A stretch of 11,698 nt of DNA from CAZGSG01 sp964528095 (GTDB lineage Bacteria > Bacteroidota > Bacteroidia > Chitinophagales > Chitinophagaceae): positions 1 through 11,698 of the forward strand of contig CAZGSG010000183.1 in NCBI GenBank assembly GCA_964528095.1, written 5' to 3'. A program made the translations under genes and the position numbers. This document shows positions 1 through 8,255 of this stretch, piece by piece (the first letter of the stretch is position 1; each line of letters starts with the position of its first letter). The notes beneath the pieces were generated by a model. It searched no databases and was not told the DNA's origin. It worked only from the letters and a program-made list of their open reading frames with translations.

Positions 1-1
1 G

Positions 2-1597
2 GGTGCGGATTTTACTTCAGATGAACGGTTCCGTTATTTCGATCGTACGACTAACCAGGGAGCACAGGCTACAGGCGGTAATGGACAGGTAGACCGTCTA
101 TACACCAAAAGGTTCCGTTATACAGGCGCTACCCCCTTGAGTTACCAGGATACATTTGGGGATCAGCGGTTCGGCACGTCCATTTTTAATGAGATCATCC
201 AGGCTAAAACAAGTGGTTTCCAATTTGCAGGATATGGACTGGTAGGACCTTTTAGAAATGAAGCAGGTATTACACCGGGTACACCTACGAATGGTTATAT
301 TCCTACTGTTGCCGGCACCGGAACACAGAATGGCTTACTTTCTTATTTTATAGATGCTACTTACGGATTCAAAAGAAAATACTACCTGACCGCGGGTGCA
401 AGAAGAGATGGTTCTTCACGATTGACAAAAGAACAACGCTGGGCCAATTTCGGACAGGTTGGGTTAAGCTGGATCATGAGTGATGAGAACTTTATGCAGA
501 ATGCCAAAAGCTGGTTGAACTCGCTGAAGCTTAAAACAAGTTATGGATCTGTGGGCAGCCAGGGTATCGGCGACTTTACTTCAAGAGAATTATTAAGTTC
601 GACGGTATATAATGGAGTGGGTGGTCTTTTGCTGACCAACCTTCAACGTCCACTCACCTGGGAAAGAAAACTGATGTTCAACGCGGGCGTGGAATTCACG
701 ATGTTTGATGGCAGGGTAGGTGGTACAGTAGAATATTATAATAATATCACCAAAGACCTGTTCCTTGACAGGCAATTATCACGTACTTCAGGTTTTCCAT
801 CTATTACCAATAATCTAGGCAGATTACAGAACCAGGGTGTAGAAGTATCGCTTAATGCAACAGTCATTAAGACAAGAGATTTCAGTTGGATAGTGGAAGG
901 TAACTATGCGTACAATAAAAATAAATTACTGGATCAGAATGGCCAGGATGAAAATGTATCCGGTATAAGCATCAATAAAGTGGGACAGGCGATCAATACC
1001 CTCTACCTGGTAAGGTATGCAGGTGTGGACCCTGACAATGGTGATGCGCTTTATTTCAAAAAAGATGGTAAGTCAACTACTAATGTATACGATCCTGCTG
1101 ACAGGGTACTGGTTGGTGTAACAGATCCTCCCAATTATGGTGGTTTCTCTAATACCTTTAACTATAAAGGCGTAGCGCTTGATGTGTTGTTTACCTATGC
1201 GTTTGGAAATTATGTATACAATAACGATCGAGTGCAGGTAGAGAACCCCATCTATTGGTATTCAAATCTTGCAGCTGCGATGTTGAGAGAATGGCAACTG
1301 CCCGGTGATATAACCGATATACCAAGTTCATTTAATGCGTTCCAGGAGGAGACATCAAGGTTTGTAGAAAAAGCCGATTTTCTCCGGTTAAGGAATGTGA
1401 TGCTTAGCTATACGTTCTCTAAAAAATTACTGGACAGGCTAAGGATCAAAAACCTCCGTGTGTATGCACAGGGTCAGAACCTGCATGTATGGCACAATTT
1501 CCAGGGATATGATCCTGAAGTAACCGGCGGTCTCCTTGGTGGTGGTCAATATCCCCAGTTGAAAACGATCACTTTCGGCTTAAACATTGGTTTATAA
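2..1597 (+). CDS. SusC/RagA-family TonB-dependent outer membrane receptor, C-terminal part (5' end outside window)
   Basis: This is the C-terminal half of a SusC-type receptor that imports oligosaccharides or peptides across the outer membrane using TonB energy. The frame is open from position 2 without a stop, so the gene begins upstream of the window; 531 residues are visible, against roughly 1,000 or more in the usual family member. The plug and carboxypeptidase-like domain are therefore missing and only the beta-barrel is seen. Family-typical patches are present: RRDGSSR, an aromatic/aliphatic barrel strand ending in SDENF, then LKLKTSYGSVGSQ, and near the end the strand pattern NLRVYAQGQNL followed by GYDPE and a closing strand ITFGLNIGL. 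The gene sits 13 bases before the SusD-type gene and is surely cotranscribed with it. A TTG at 137 could be taken for a start but lies mid-barrel. Substrate cannot be told from this part. Confidence 0.93.
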   Translation, partial: GADFTSDERFRYFDRTTNQGAQATGGNGQVDRLYTKRFRYTGATPLSYQDTFGDQRFGTSIFNEIIQAKTSGFQFAGYGLVGPFRNEAGITPGTPTNGYIPTVAGTGTQNGLLSYFIDATYGFKRKYYLTAGARRDGSSRLTKEQRWANFGQVGLSWIMSDENFMQNAKSWLNSLKLKTSYGSVGSQGIGDFTSRELLSSTVYNGVGGLLLTNLQRPLTWERKLMFNAGVEFTMFDGRVGGTVEYYNNITKDLFLDRQLSRTSGFPSITNNLGRLQNQGVEVSLNATVIKTRDFSWIVEGNYAYNKNKLLDQNGQDENVSGISINKVGQAINTLYLVRYAGVDPDNGDALYFKKDGKSTTNVYDPADRVLVGVTDPPNYGGFSNTFNYKGVALDVLFTYAFGNYVYNNDRVQVENPIYWYSNLAAAMLREWQLPGDITDIPSSFNAFQEETSRFVEKADFLRLRNVMLSYTFSKKLLDRLRIKNLRVYAQGQNLHVWHNFQGYDPEVTGGLLGGGQYPQLKTITFGLNIGL

Positions 1598-1610
1598 AAT
1601 TTAAATCTCT

Positions 1611-3044
1611 ATGATGATGAATACCCGTAATATAATTTTCTCCCTTTTATCAGTTATGTTATTTGTATCCTGCAATAAAGTATTGGATACAAATCCCGAT
1701 TATAATATTGATGGCGGCGAGGGACTAAAGACAATAGAAGATCATGATTTTGCCCTGGTAGGCGCATACCGTTTATTCAGAAGTACCAATTATTATGGCT
1801 CTACAGACGGTTCTTCCAACGCATTTGGCCTATTGCCGGATCTGCTGGGCGACAATCTTGTTGAAACAGATGAATCATTGGGTAATGAGCAGGTGTTCTC
1901 CCGGTGGACATACACTGCAAATGAGGACCAGGTAGAAAGTACCTGGCTGGATGCCTACAGGATCATTTCACAGGCCAATATTGTGCTGAATGGCATTGAA
2001 AAATATGCAGCAGACAACCAGGGTGCGGTAAACAGGATCAAAGGTCAGGCATTGGCCATACGTGCGATGGTGCACTTTGATCTGCTTCGCTATTGGGCCA
2101 ATAATTATGAACGCAATTCCGGAGACCCGGGTATCCCTTATATCAATGTGTATAACTATGAAGCAAAACCTGCAAGGGGTACGGTAAAGCAGGATTATGA
2201 TAATATTGAGAAAGATCTGCTGGAAGCAAGAACACTTTTGCAAAATGTCGATAAACCCATAAATGTTACCAGGGGTAATACCCGGGCTTATATGGACGCG
2301 ACGGTTGTAAATGCCATTCTGGCCAGGATGTATTTATATGCCGGTGTGTATGATAAAGCGATCCAGTCTGCTACTTCTGTTATTAATGCAATACCATTGG
2401 CCACCATCACGCAGTTTCCCAATATATGGACAGATGCGACCAACGCGGATGTGATCTGGTCATATACATTTGATGCAGGGCAGGGTGGTCCTGGTTACCA
2501 TGCCTACTTTCCTCAGCCGGATGCCAGCCAGTATGGCCCCGATCCGAGTTTGCTGGCGCTGTATGATCCGAATACCGATGTTCGTTATGATGCTTATTTC
2601 GGGGATATCAGTGGTCGTACAGTATTGATCAAATACATGGCAAAGGAAGCACAGTTGAGCAAACCAGACGGTACTACAAATTTTAAAGTATTTCGTACCG
2701 GTGAAATGTACCTGATACGCGCAGAAGCTTATGCGAGAAGTACAAACGATCTGTTAGGTGTAGGCGATTTGAATACGCTGCGTCGTGCCCGTATCAGTGG
2801 TTATGTAAATGTGAACCTGTCTGGCAATGCATTGTTAACAGCGATTGCTACAGAGCGTAGAAAGGAACTGGCTGCAGAAGGTCATCGTTTCTTTGATCTG
2901 AAACGCAGTAACAGAACAATTGCAAGAGTCAATTGTACATCATTTTGCACGCTGGGGGCAAGCAACCGAGCCTGGTCATGGCCAATACCGCAGCCAGAGA
3001 TCGATGCAAACCCTGCTATACTTCCTCAAAACCCCGGCTATTAA
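1611..3044 (+). CDS. RagB/SusD-family nutrient-binding outer membrane lipoprotein
   Basis: This is the surface lipoprotein that forms the lid over the SusC-type barrel and helps capture ligand. Residues 1-20 are a lipoprotein signal peptide ending in a lipobox (LFVSC), so Cys21 is the likely lipidated residue. The helical, TPR-like body shows family patterns: RGTVKQDYDNIEKDLLEA near 189-206, an alanine-rich helix with ILARMYLYAG near 235-245, FRTGEMYLIRAEAYAR at 361-376, ERRKELAAEGHRFFDLKR at 415-432, and the C-terminal WPIPQPEI. At 477 residues it is near the lower end for the family. The start is the first of three consecutive ATG codons; any of the three could be used without affecting the signal peptide. 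It lies 13 bases after the receptor and 18 bases before the third lipoprotein, which marks one operon. Confidence 0.95.
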   Translation: MMMNTRNIIFSLLSVMLFVSCNKVLDTNPDYNIDGGEGLKTIEDHDFALVGAYRLFRSTNYYGSTDGSSNAFGLLPDLLGDNLVETDESLGNEQVFSRWTYTANEDQVESTWLDAYRIISQANIVLNGIEKYAADNQGAVNRIKGQALAIRAMVHFDLLRYWANNYERNSGDPGIPYINVYNYEAKPARGTVKQDYDNIEKDLLEARTLLQNVDKPINVTRGNTRAYMDATVVNAILARMYLYAGVYDKAIQSATSVINAIPLATITQFPNIWTDATNADVIWSYTFDAGQGGPGYHAYFPQPDASQYGPDPSLLALYDPNTDVRYDAYFGDISGRTVLIKYMAKEAQLSKPDGTTNFKVFRTGEMYLIRAEAYARSTNDLLGVGDLNTLRRARISGYVNVNLSGNALLTAIATERRKELAAEGHRFFDLKRSNRTIARVNCTSFCTLGASNRAWSWPIPQPEIDANPAILPQNPGY

Positions 3045-3062
3045 AAGCATAAAAATAATAAG

Positions 3063-3989
3063 ATGAAAAAACAGAAAGATATAGGCCTGCTGCTTTTTTT
3101 ATTCATAGGTTCCGGTCTTATCCTCGCCTCCTGTAAAAAAGACTATGTATATGGTGATATAGAACCCAACACCGAACGTATGATCGTGGAGTTTAAAGAT
3201 GCAGCGACTGCAAAAAATGTTTCCATGGATTTCAGTAGTGCTGTGATCAATCTCAGTGTGGCCGATATCCGGTTTATGGCCCGTTCGTATGTGCAGGGTA
3301 ATGCCGTGGTAAAGATATCTGCTGATCCAGATTATGTGGAACAGTATAATACGGATAATGGAACAGCATATGATCCGTTGCCTCCTGCTTATTATGCGCT
3401 TGATGGCAATGAGTTTACACTAACGCCCTCTGAAAAACAAAAAACAGTAAGCATCAAGCTACGCCCTTCTGATATTGCAGATGGGAATTATGCACTGGCC
3501 CTGTCCATCGCGCAGGCAGCTGGAGCCGAAGTAAGCCCGGTTGCCAATAAAATACTGATCGTTGTCGCAGTTAAAAACAAATACGATGGTATCTATCACC
3601 TAAAAGGTTTTTTTACACGTACAGATAACCCGGCTTATAACAGGTCATTCGAAACGGAAGTGGAGATGATAACCACAGGAGCCAATTCCGTAGCCATGTA
3701 TTGGCCTGACGCGGGTGATTATGCACAACCTTTTTCTAATAACGGATCACTCACAGCATTTTCCAACGTGGCGCCTGAAGTATATTTCAATACAGCGGAC
3801 CAGGTCGCTAGTATGGTGAATATATATGGAGATCCGACAACCGGCCCTTTTATGACACCTTATCCCGCAACCAATAGCCGATTTGACGGATCAGGTGCGG
3901 TGCCAAGGATTTTTTTAAAATACTATTATAACGCGGATCCGAACAACCGGATATTTGCAGACACGCTCACCTATATAGGCGCCCGTTAA
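3063..3989 (+). CDS. DUF1735-type surface lipoprotein, third gene of the Sus-like operon
   Basis: This is a 308-residue predicted lipoprotein in the SusE/SusF position of the operon. The signal peptide ends in a lipobox (LILASC) with Cys24 as the lipidated residue. Residues about 35-150 look like the N-terminal DUF1735 Ig-like domain, with alternating beta strands and the pattern in which residues are predicted to extend a binding platform (for example NGTAYDPLPPAYYAL and FTLTPSEKQKTVSI). After the KNKYDGIYHLKGFF junction, residues about 172-308 resemble the DUF4361-like C-terminal domain seen in such proteins. Family members are thought to bind ligand at the cell surface next to SusD; that role is inferred here from family and position. 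No catalytic motif is visible. The gene follows SusD after 18 bases and is directly followed by a strong terminator, so it is the last gene of the operon. Confidence 0.8.
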   Translation: MKKQKDIGLLLFLFIGSGLILASCKKDYVYGDIEPNTERMIVEFKDAATAKNVSMDFSSAVINLSVADIRFMARSYVQGNAVVKISADPDYVEQYNTDNGTAYDPLPPAYYALDGNEFTLTPSEKQKTVSIKLRPSDIADGNYALALSIAQAAGAEVSPVANKILIVVAVKNKYDGIYHLKGFFTRTDNPAYNRSFETEVEMITTGANSVAMYWPDAGDYAQPFSNNGSLTAFSNVAPEVYFNTADQVASMVNIYGDPTTGPFMTPYPATNSRFDGSGAVPRIFLKYYYNADPNNRIFADTLTYIGAR

Positions 3990-4011
3990 ATGATTTGTAT
4001 TGGTTATGGTC

Positions 4012-4040
4012 GGCTGCCTGGTTCGCGGGCAGCCTTTTTT
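4012..4040 (+). terminator. Intrinsic terminator of the Sus-like operon
   Basis: A perfect 7-bp GC-rich stem, GGCTGCC at 4012-4018 with GGCAGCC at 4028-4034, closes a 9-base loop and is followed by six T at 4035-4040. It begins 22 bases after the stop codon of the last lipoprotein gene. This is a textbook rho-independent terminator for plus-strand transcription. Confidence 0.9.
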
Positions 4041-4243
4041 GTGAGTATGAACGGTAGGCTGGGTGGATAAAAAAAAGTCGATTCGTTTCGACTGGTATAT
4101 TTCATGGTTGGGTAAACTGTACAAGGATAGGAGCAAGCCGCAGTCTATATTTACGTCATCAACTGAAAAAGTATACATTCCCCCTCTTAACCGGGATCGA
4201 AGATAAAAATAGTTTTCTCATGTGAACGGTCAACAAGACCAAC

Positions 4244-4276
4244 GCAGGTGGTTTTCTAGCCAACCTGCTTTTTTTT
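4244..4276 (+). terminator. Second terminator-like hairpin, 117 bases before the racemase-family start
   Basis: GCAGGT (4244-4249) pairs with ACCTGC (4263-4268), extended by two G:C pairs with one bulged A, and is followed by eight T (4269-4276). The form is that of an intrinsic terminator acting on plus-strand transcripts. It has no gene directly in front of it because the operon already ends at 4040. It may be a back-up terminator, the end of a small RNA, or an attenuator in the leader of the next gene. Confidence 0.65.
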
Positions 4277-4302
4277 GTCCTTTCTTTAATGCAAGGCTCC
4301 TG

Positions 4303-4376
4303 ATTCAAAATTAAAAATGTAAAATTCAAAAATAGTCTCCGTAAACCGATAATGGTTTTGATTTTTTATTTTGAAT
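4303..4376 (+). repeat. Dispersed AT-rich palindromic repeat, copy A
   Basis: The arms ATTCAAAA (4303-4310) and TTTTGAAT (4369-4376) are perfect inverted repeats, and pairing continues inward with few mismatches. The shared family core is TTCAAAAATAGTCTCCGTA at 4325-4343, placed off-centre, which gives the element a plus orientation. The right end lies 17 bases before the racemase-family start codon at 4394. Three more copies occur at 6583-6670, 8256-8327 and 10798-10876. Confidence 0.8.
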
Positions 4377-4393
4377 TCAATTTAAGGGAAATT

Positions 4394-5053
4394 ATGAAAA
4401 GAAAGACCCTGGGCCTTATTCATTCGTCAGCCACACTGGTTCCTGTATTTCAACAATTATGTGAGCAATACCTGCCGCATATAAACGTATTCAATATCGT
4501 AGATGATAGTTTGATAAAAAATGTGATCGCATGTGGTCAACTCAGGCCGGTCACGGCAAAAAGGGTAGTGGACTATATCGGTTCTGCTGAAGCGGCCGGT
4601 GCTGATTATATCATGGTGACCTGTTCTTCCATTGGAGCGGCTGTAGAAGCTGCGGCTGTTTTTACCAGTGTGCCTGTATTGCGGGTTGATCAACCCCTGG
4701 CTGATAAAGCCATAGAAGCAGGAAAAAGGATCGGCGTTGTAGCTACCCTGGCCACTACACTTGAGCCCACCAGTGATTTGGTACGTCGAAGGGCTGCAAT
4801 TACAGGCAAAGAAGTTGTAATAGAATCGGTAGTATGCGAAGGAGCTTTTGATGCGCTTATGAACGGAGATACTGCCACACATGATACATTGGTAGCGTCC
4901 GCATTAAAACAGTTATTACAAAAAGTAGACGTGATCCTGCTTGCACAGGCATCTATGGCCCGGGTAGTAAATGCCCTTGATGAAGCAGATAAAAAACTGC
5001 CTGTACTTGCCAGCCCTCCTGTAGCAATACAATACCTGGCTACAATATTATAA
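4394..5053 (+). CDS. Aspartate/glutamate racemase-family protein
   Basis: This 219-residue cytosolic protein has the two-cysteine layout of the Asp/Glu/hydantoin racemase superfamily, in which two cysteines act as acid/base pair on the substrate alpha carbon. The first is Cys77 in MVTCSSIG, the second Cys148 in SVVCEGAF, each at the end of a beta strand; the two halves repeat the same fold (GLIHSSATL at the N-terminus, RIGVVATLATTLEP in the middle). The product and substrate are not fixed by these motifs; a racemase, a decarboxylase-like or a hydantoin-racemase-like role are all possible. I chose ATG 4394 because AAGGGA lies just before it and because the in-frame ATG at 4352 would add 14 residues encoded inside repeat copy A and unlike the family start. 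The gene stands alone and converges on the esterase gene with 38 bases between. Confidence 0.82.
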   Translation: MKRKTLGLIHSSATLVPVFQQLCEQYLPHINVFNIVDDSLIKNVIACGQLRPVTAKRVVDYIGSAEAAGADYIMVTCSSIGAAVEAAAVFTSVPVLRVDQPLADKAIEAGKRIGVVATLATTLEPTSDLVRRRAAITGKEVVIESVVCEGAFDALMNGDTATHDTLVASALKQLLQKVDVILLAQASMARVVNALDEADKKLPVLASPPVAIQYLATIL

Positions 5054-5091
5054 ATCTCACCCGCTATTTATAATACGCACTTCAATTATTA

Positions 5092-6519
5092 TCACCAGTC
5101 ATCGGTTCGGAAAGATGATACGGGAAACCCTTCTGTACTGAACAGATCGCCATTTACAAAATCCTTAAACGCATAACGCACCGCAACCGGGTCTTTTACA
5201 TCGGGTGAAGATACCTGCACTGTGCCTCTTACAATCACGGCCTTGGCCGGTTTCCAGGACTTATCTGCGCCCGCTATTTCAAAATACGATAAAGGTTTTC
5301 CATAGGTGGTGAGACCGTTGTTGGCATCGGTGAATTTAATCGTGGCAATCGAACCATTTATCTTTAATGAATCAAAAGCAGGACTTGTATAACCAAACCC
5401 TTTTAATCCATAGGTTTTAGCCAGTGCCAGGTAAGCAAAACGTTTACCAACCACCTCTTTGTTGCCGGGATGGATCGTATTTTCTTCGCCCGCATCCATC
5501 AATACCACAATACCACTGTTGCCGATCTTCGACACCGCTTTGCGTTGCGCGTCCCGCAGGTATGCCGAATTATATTTGCCACCACTGTTATAACCATAAG
5601 GCGCGATCTGCGCAAAATAAAAAGGAAACTCACCCTGGTTAAACTCTTCCCGCCATTGTTTCACCATCGCAGGGAAAAGCCGCTCGTATTGTTCAGGCCG
5701 TTCGTAATTGCTCTCGCCCTGGTACCATAAGCAACCTTTGATCGTATAACCAATAAACGGATGCAGCATCCCATTATATAAAGTAGTCGGACTTTTATTG
5801 TTGACCTTTGCGCCATCGCTGGCTTTGGGTAAGGTAAAACCGCCAAAAGCAGTGATCGCCGATTCGCTCATCCAGGCTTCTGCGCTTGAGCCACCATAAC
5901 TGATATTAACCAGGCCTATCGGTACATGCAGGGTCTGGTGCAATAGCCGGGCATAATAATAAGCAACCGCGCTGAAATCGGCTATTGTTTCAGGAGCAGC
6001 TATTTTCCACGAAGCAGGCTTGCTTGTATCCTGTGGTTGCAATTGAACAGACCGGGGAACAGTATACAGCCGGATATGATCATTAGCCGAATTAAAAATG
6101 GCATCATTCGAACCAAAAATGGCCTGGTCTTTAAAACCCTTAAGCGGCATCTCCATATTCGACTGACCAGTGCATAACCAAACCTCGCCGATCAGTACAT
6201 TTTTTAGAATCAACGGCGAGCCATCACTGATCGTTATCTGGTAAGGGCCGCCTGCGGCAGGAGTGGCAATCTTTGTTTTCCATTTACCGGTAGCATCTGC
6301 TTTCACCGTATATTTTTTCCTATTCCAGGAGGTCACAATCTGTACATTGCTTCCCGCACTGGCAGTACCCCATATAGCAGCTTCAGTCTGTTGCTGCAAT
6401 ACCATATTGTCTGCAAAAAAAGACGGAAGTTCTATTCTCCCAAATGATAGAAAAGGATGAAATACAAAAACCAGCAAAAGCAGGCAAACCGATCTTGATT
6501 TAAAAAAAACTCCGTGCAT
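5092..6519 (-). CDS. Sialate O-acetylesterase-like secreted SGNH-type esterase
   Basis: The protein is 475 residues and resembles the sialate O-acetylesterase (SASA, formerly DUF303) family, which removes acetyl groups from sialic acids or from plant and bacterial polysaccharides. A signal peptide covers about residues 1-27 with a long hydrophobic core and no lipobox Cys at its end, so it should be periplasmic or secreted. An N-terminal beta domain (about 30-110) precedes the catalytic domain. The nucleophile is Ser120 in CTGQSNMEMP, the family block WYQGESNYERPEQY sits near 265-278, and the Asp/His part is in MDAGEENTIHP with His350. All catalytic elements look intact. Family members often serve polysaccharide-use loci, and a SusC/SusD operon lies 1.1 kb away, but on the other strand and in a separate transcript. 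The exact substrate is unknown. Repeat copy B lies 63 bases upstream of its start. Confidence 0.88.
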   Translation of the reverse strand: MHGVFFKSRSVCLLLLVFVFHPFLSFGRIELPSFFADNMVLQQQTEAAIWGTASAGSNVQIVTSWNRKKYTVKADATGKWKTKIATPAAGGPYQITISDGSPLILKNVLIGEVWLCTGQSNMEMPLKGFKDQAIFGSNDAIFNSANDHIRLYTVPRSVQLQPQDTSKPASWKIAAPETIADFSAVAYYYARLLHQTLHVPIGLVNISYGGSSAEAWMSESAITAFGGFTLPKASDGAKVNNKSPTTLYNGMLHPFIGYTIKGCLWYQGESNYERPEQYERLFPAMVKQWREEFNQGEFPFYFAQIAPYGYNSGGKYNSAYLRDAQRKAVSKIGNSGIVVLMDAGEENTIHPGNKEVVGKRFAYLALAKTYGLKGFGYTSPAFDSLKINGSIATIKFTDANNGLTTYGKPLSYFEIAGADKSWKPAKAVIVRGTVQVSSPDVKDPVAVRYAFKDFVNGDLFSTEGFPVSSFRTDDW

Positions 6520-6582
6520 ATTAACTTATTTTAACTGCTCACGAAAATAAGCAATACGCGGGAACTCCAGTTTGTCAGTCTA

Positions 6583-6670
6583 TTTCCAATTCAAAATTAA
6601 AAATGCAAAAATCAAATACATCTTCATGTTTCCGGAGTGCATTTTTGAATTTTGATTTTTTAATTGGAAA
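6583..6670 (-). repeat. Dispersed AT-rich palindromic repeat, copy B
   Basis: Perfect 9-bp terminal inverted repeats TTTCCAATT (6583-6591) and AATTGGAAA (6662-6670) bound an AT-rich, imperfectly self-complementary element of 88 bp. The family core lies on the minus strand at 6631-6649 (TTCAAAAATGCACTCCGGA when read on that strand). Its left end is 63 bases upstream of the esterase start. Its other end overlaps the last codons and the stop of the glycosyltransferase gene. A perfect Bacteroidota -7 box, TAATTTTG, is found on the minus strand at 6592-6599, without a -33 box at the usual distance. No target-site duplication is visible. Confidence 0.85.
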
Positions 6671-8183
6671 CGGCTATAGCTTTCTTCTTCCATCCCGACA
6701 ACCGATACACATAAAAATATTGTACAGGTGTGTCATGCCGTAATATGCTGATAGTAGTGATAGGGTCCATGTTTTTATAATACTCTTTGTAGACGGATGG
6801 CGTTTCACCTGATTCAATGGAGGAAAGAATACAATAGGCGAAGTTCATATTTGTTTGCTCCATTCTTTTTTTGTTAAGCCATGCATATTGATGCAGTTGC
6901 GTTATTTTACCAAGCCCGATCATGGGGATCTCGCCGGCATTGCAGAAATAATATTCGAGATGCGCACCCCACCAGTTGCTGCACACCACGGGCGATTCTT
7001 TTGGCATCAGGCCGCTTGTTGTTTCTTTATTATATAAAACCTGGAATGTATCACCTGCTTCTTTCCAGCCATATTTGTCCAATGTAAAATCGCCTTTGCC
7101 CAGATCTTTGCCAACCTTAGTGCCAAAAGTTCCCGGGTATAATTCAACCGTCAATGGCCATGCAATTAAAAAAACCAGAAAGAGGCCTGTGGCCCAGCGT
7201 AGCGGAACAGGATATTGATGACTGCTCTTTTTTTTATCCAGCCAGATTGCAGCAAGTGGCAGTAAGGTGCTATAAGCCGGTCCGCTCCAATGCGGCCATA
7301 TATCCCTGAAAAAAGAAATAAAGATCAGGCATAAAGCCATGGGCAGCGCAATAAAATTATAAATGGATAATGAAGTAGAAATCTTATTACGGTTTTTAAA
7401 AGAAGCGGCCAGCGCAAACAGGATAAGTGCAAAATTAATGGGGTTGTTGACCAGCACCTGTGCCAGTAACTCCATACCGAAACTATCCTTTGTTGAAATA
7501 TGTTCTGTGATGTCTACCCGTTCACTATGAAATTTCCAGGTAATAAAATCATATTGCCAGTTCCACCATAAAATAGGGCTTGCTATCAACAAGGAAAGGA
7601 GCAGCGCCACATATAATTGCGGGATACCCAGCCATTCCCTTTTTTTAAGTAAAATAAATGAACCAAGACCGAACCATAAAAACACACCGTGTATCTTACT
7701 CATGATACAAAGACCCGCTGCAATACCAAAACTGATCCATGCAATCCAGTCCCTGTCGCTGATACTGATACGTGCGATCATCCAGAGGCAAAAGGTCCAG
7801 CAGACCATCTGCGGCGAATCAGGCATTACTAATATACCGGCCACTACACCTGTATAAAAAGAAACATTATAAAGGAGCATGGCATACCAGCCAGCCCGTT
7901 CATTACTGATCAGTGATACGGCTTTGAAAATAAACCAGGAAGAAAAAGCGCAACCCGCAATACTGGAAAGCCGCACAAAAACCTCCTGGTGGTCCAGTGC
8001 AAGGTTAAATGTGAAAAAACGAATACCTAACGCGATCAGGGGTGGATGGTCAAAGTAATTCCATTGTAATTGTTGACTGTAAAGCCAGTAATAGGTTTCG
8101 TCATTACCAAGCTCCAGCAACGATGCCATTAATAAACGAAGACCGGAAAAAATAAGAATAGCGAGAATGACTTTTTTGCCCAT
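6660..8183 (-). CDS. GT-C fold membrane glycosyltransferase (family 39/83, ArnT/PMT-like)
   Basis: This 507-residue polytopic inner-membrane protein resembles bacterial glycosyltransferases of the dolichyl-phosphate-mannose-protein mannosyltransferase/ArnT group, which move a sugar from a polyprenyl-phosphate donor to a lipid or protein on the periplasmic side. The first periplasmic loop carries the acidic pair expected for catalysis (GNDE, Asp28-Glu29) and the typical DHPP motif at 45-48. Many hydrophobic segments follow to about residue 360, then a soluble C-terminal domain of about 140 residues. Donor and acceptor are unknown. The start is ATG 8183, which puts a positively charged MGKK before the first membrane helix. 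The stop codon and last two residues (SN) are encoded by the terminal inverted repeat of repeat copy B, so the C-terminus may have been altered by that element. It may be cotranscribed with the esterase 140 bases downstream. Confidence 0.85.
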   Translation of the reverse strand: MGKKVILAILIFSGLRLLMASLLELGNDETYYWLYSQQLQWNYFDHPPLIALGIRFFTFNLALDHQEVFVRLSSIAGCAFSSWFIFKAVSLISNERAGWYAMLLYNVSFYTGVVAGILVMPDSPQMVCWTFCLWMIARISISDRDWIAWISFGIAAGLCIMSKIHGVFLWFGLGSFILLKKREWLGIPQLYVALLLSLLIASPILWWNWQYDFITWKFHSERVDITEHISTKDSFGMELLAQVLVNNPINFALILFALAASFKNRNKISTSLSIYNFIALPMALCLIFISFFRDIWPHWSGPAYSTLLPLAAIWLDKKKSSHQYPVPLRWATGLFLVFLIAWPLTVELYPGTFGTKVGKDLGKGDFTLDKYGWKEAGDTFQVLYNKETTSGLMPKESPVVCSNWWGAHLEYYFCNAGEIPMIGLGKITQLHQYAWLNKKRMEQTNMNFAYCILSSIESGETPSVYKEYYKNMDPITTISILRHDTPVQYFYVYRLSGWKKKAIAVSN

Positions 8184-8236
8184 ATATTAAACATGCAAAA
8201 AAAAGGCCTGGATTAATAAGAGCAAGGTTATCAAAT

Positions 8237-8248
8237 TGGTTATAACCA
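8237..8248. promoter_or_regulatory. 12-bp perfect palindrome between divergent genes
   Basis: TGGTTATAACCA is a perfect palindrome 54 bases upstream of the glycosyltransferase start and 189 bases upstream of the small gene at 8437. Its size and place suit a binding site for a dimeric regulator, but only one copy was noticed and no regulator gene is in view, so this is a weak call. Confidence 0.3.
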
Positions 8249-8255
8249 CTATTTG

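Larger units (their letters stand above)
3990..4393. other. 404-base gene-free stretch with terminator, hairpins and repeat copy A
   Basis: No convincing gene lies here on either strand. In order it holds the operon terminator (4012-4040), a small hairpin AGTCGA/TCGACT with a 6-base loop (4076-4093), a short hairpin GGTC/GACC (4228-4240), a terminator-like stem with an eight-T tail (4244-4276), and the AT-rich repeat copy A (4303-4376). The part from 4041 to 4276 could be a small non-coding RNA or an untranslated leader, but I found no perfect Bacteroidota -7 box (TAnnTTTG); TATATTTC at 4096 and TATATTTA at 4146 are one-off matches. Confidence 0.5.

Noticed and set aside
137..1597. TTG at 137 as the true start of a 486-residue protein
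   Set aside because: The same frame is open back to position 2 and encodes receptor-like sequence, and the fold seen is the second half of a SusC-type barrel, so the gene starts outside the window.
3915..4178. Minus-strand frame of 87 codons overlapping the end of the third lipoprotein gene and the terminator
   Set aside because: It runs through a strong terminator hairpin and the opposite-strand gene end, has no recognisable domain, and looks like chance.
4457..4882. Minus-strand frame of 141 codons opposite the racemase-family gene
   Set aside because: It is a shadow of the clearly conserved plus-strand gene, with Cys- and Ser-rich composition unlike a real protein.
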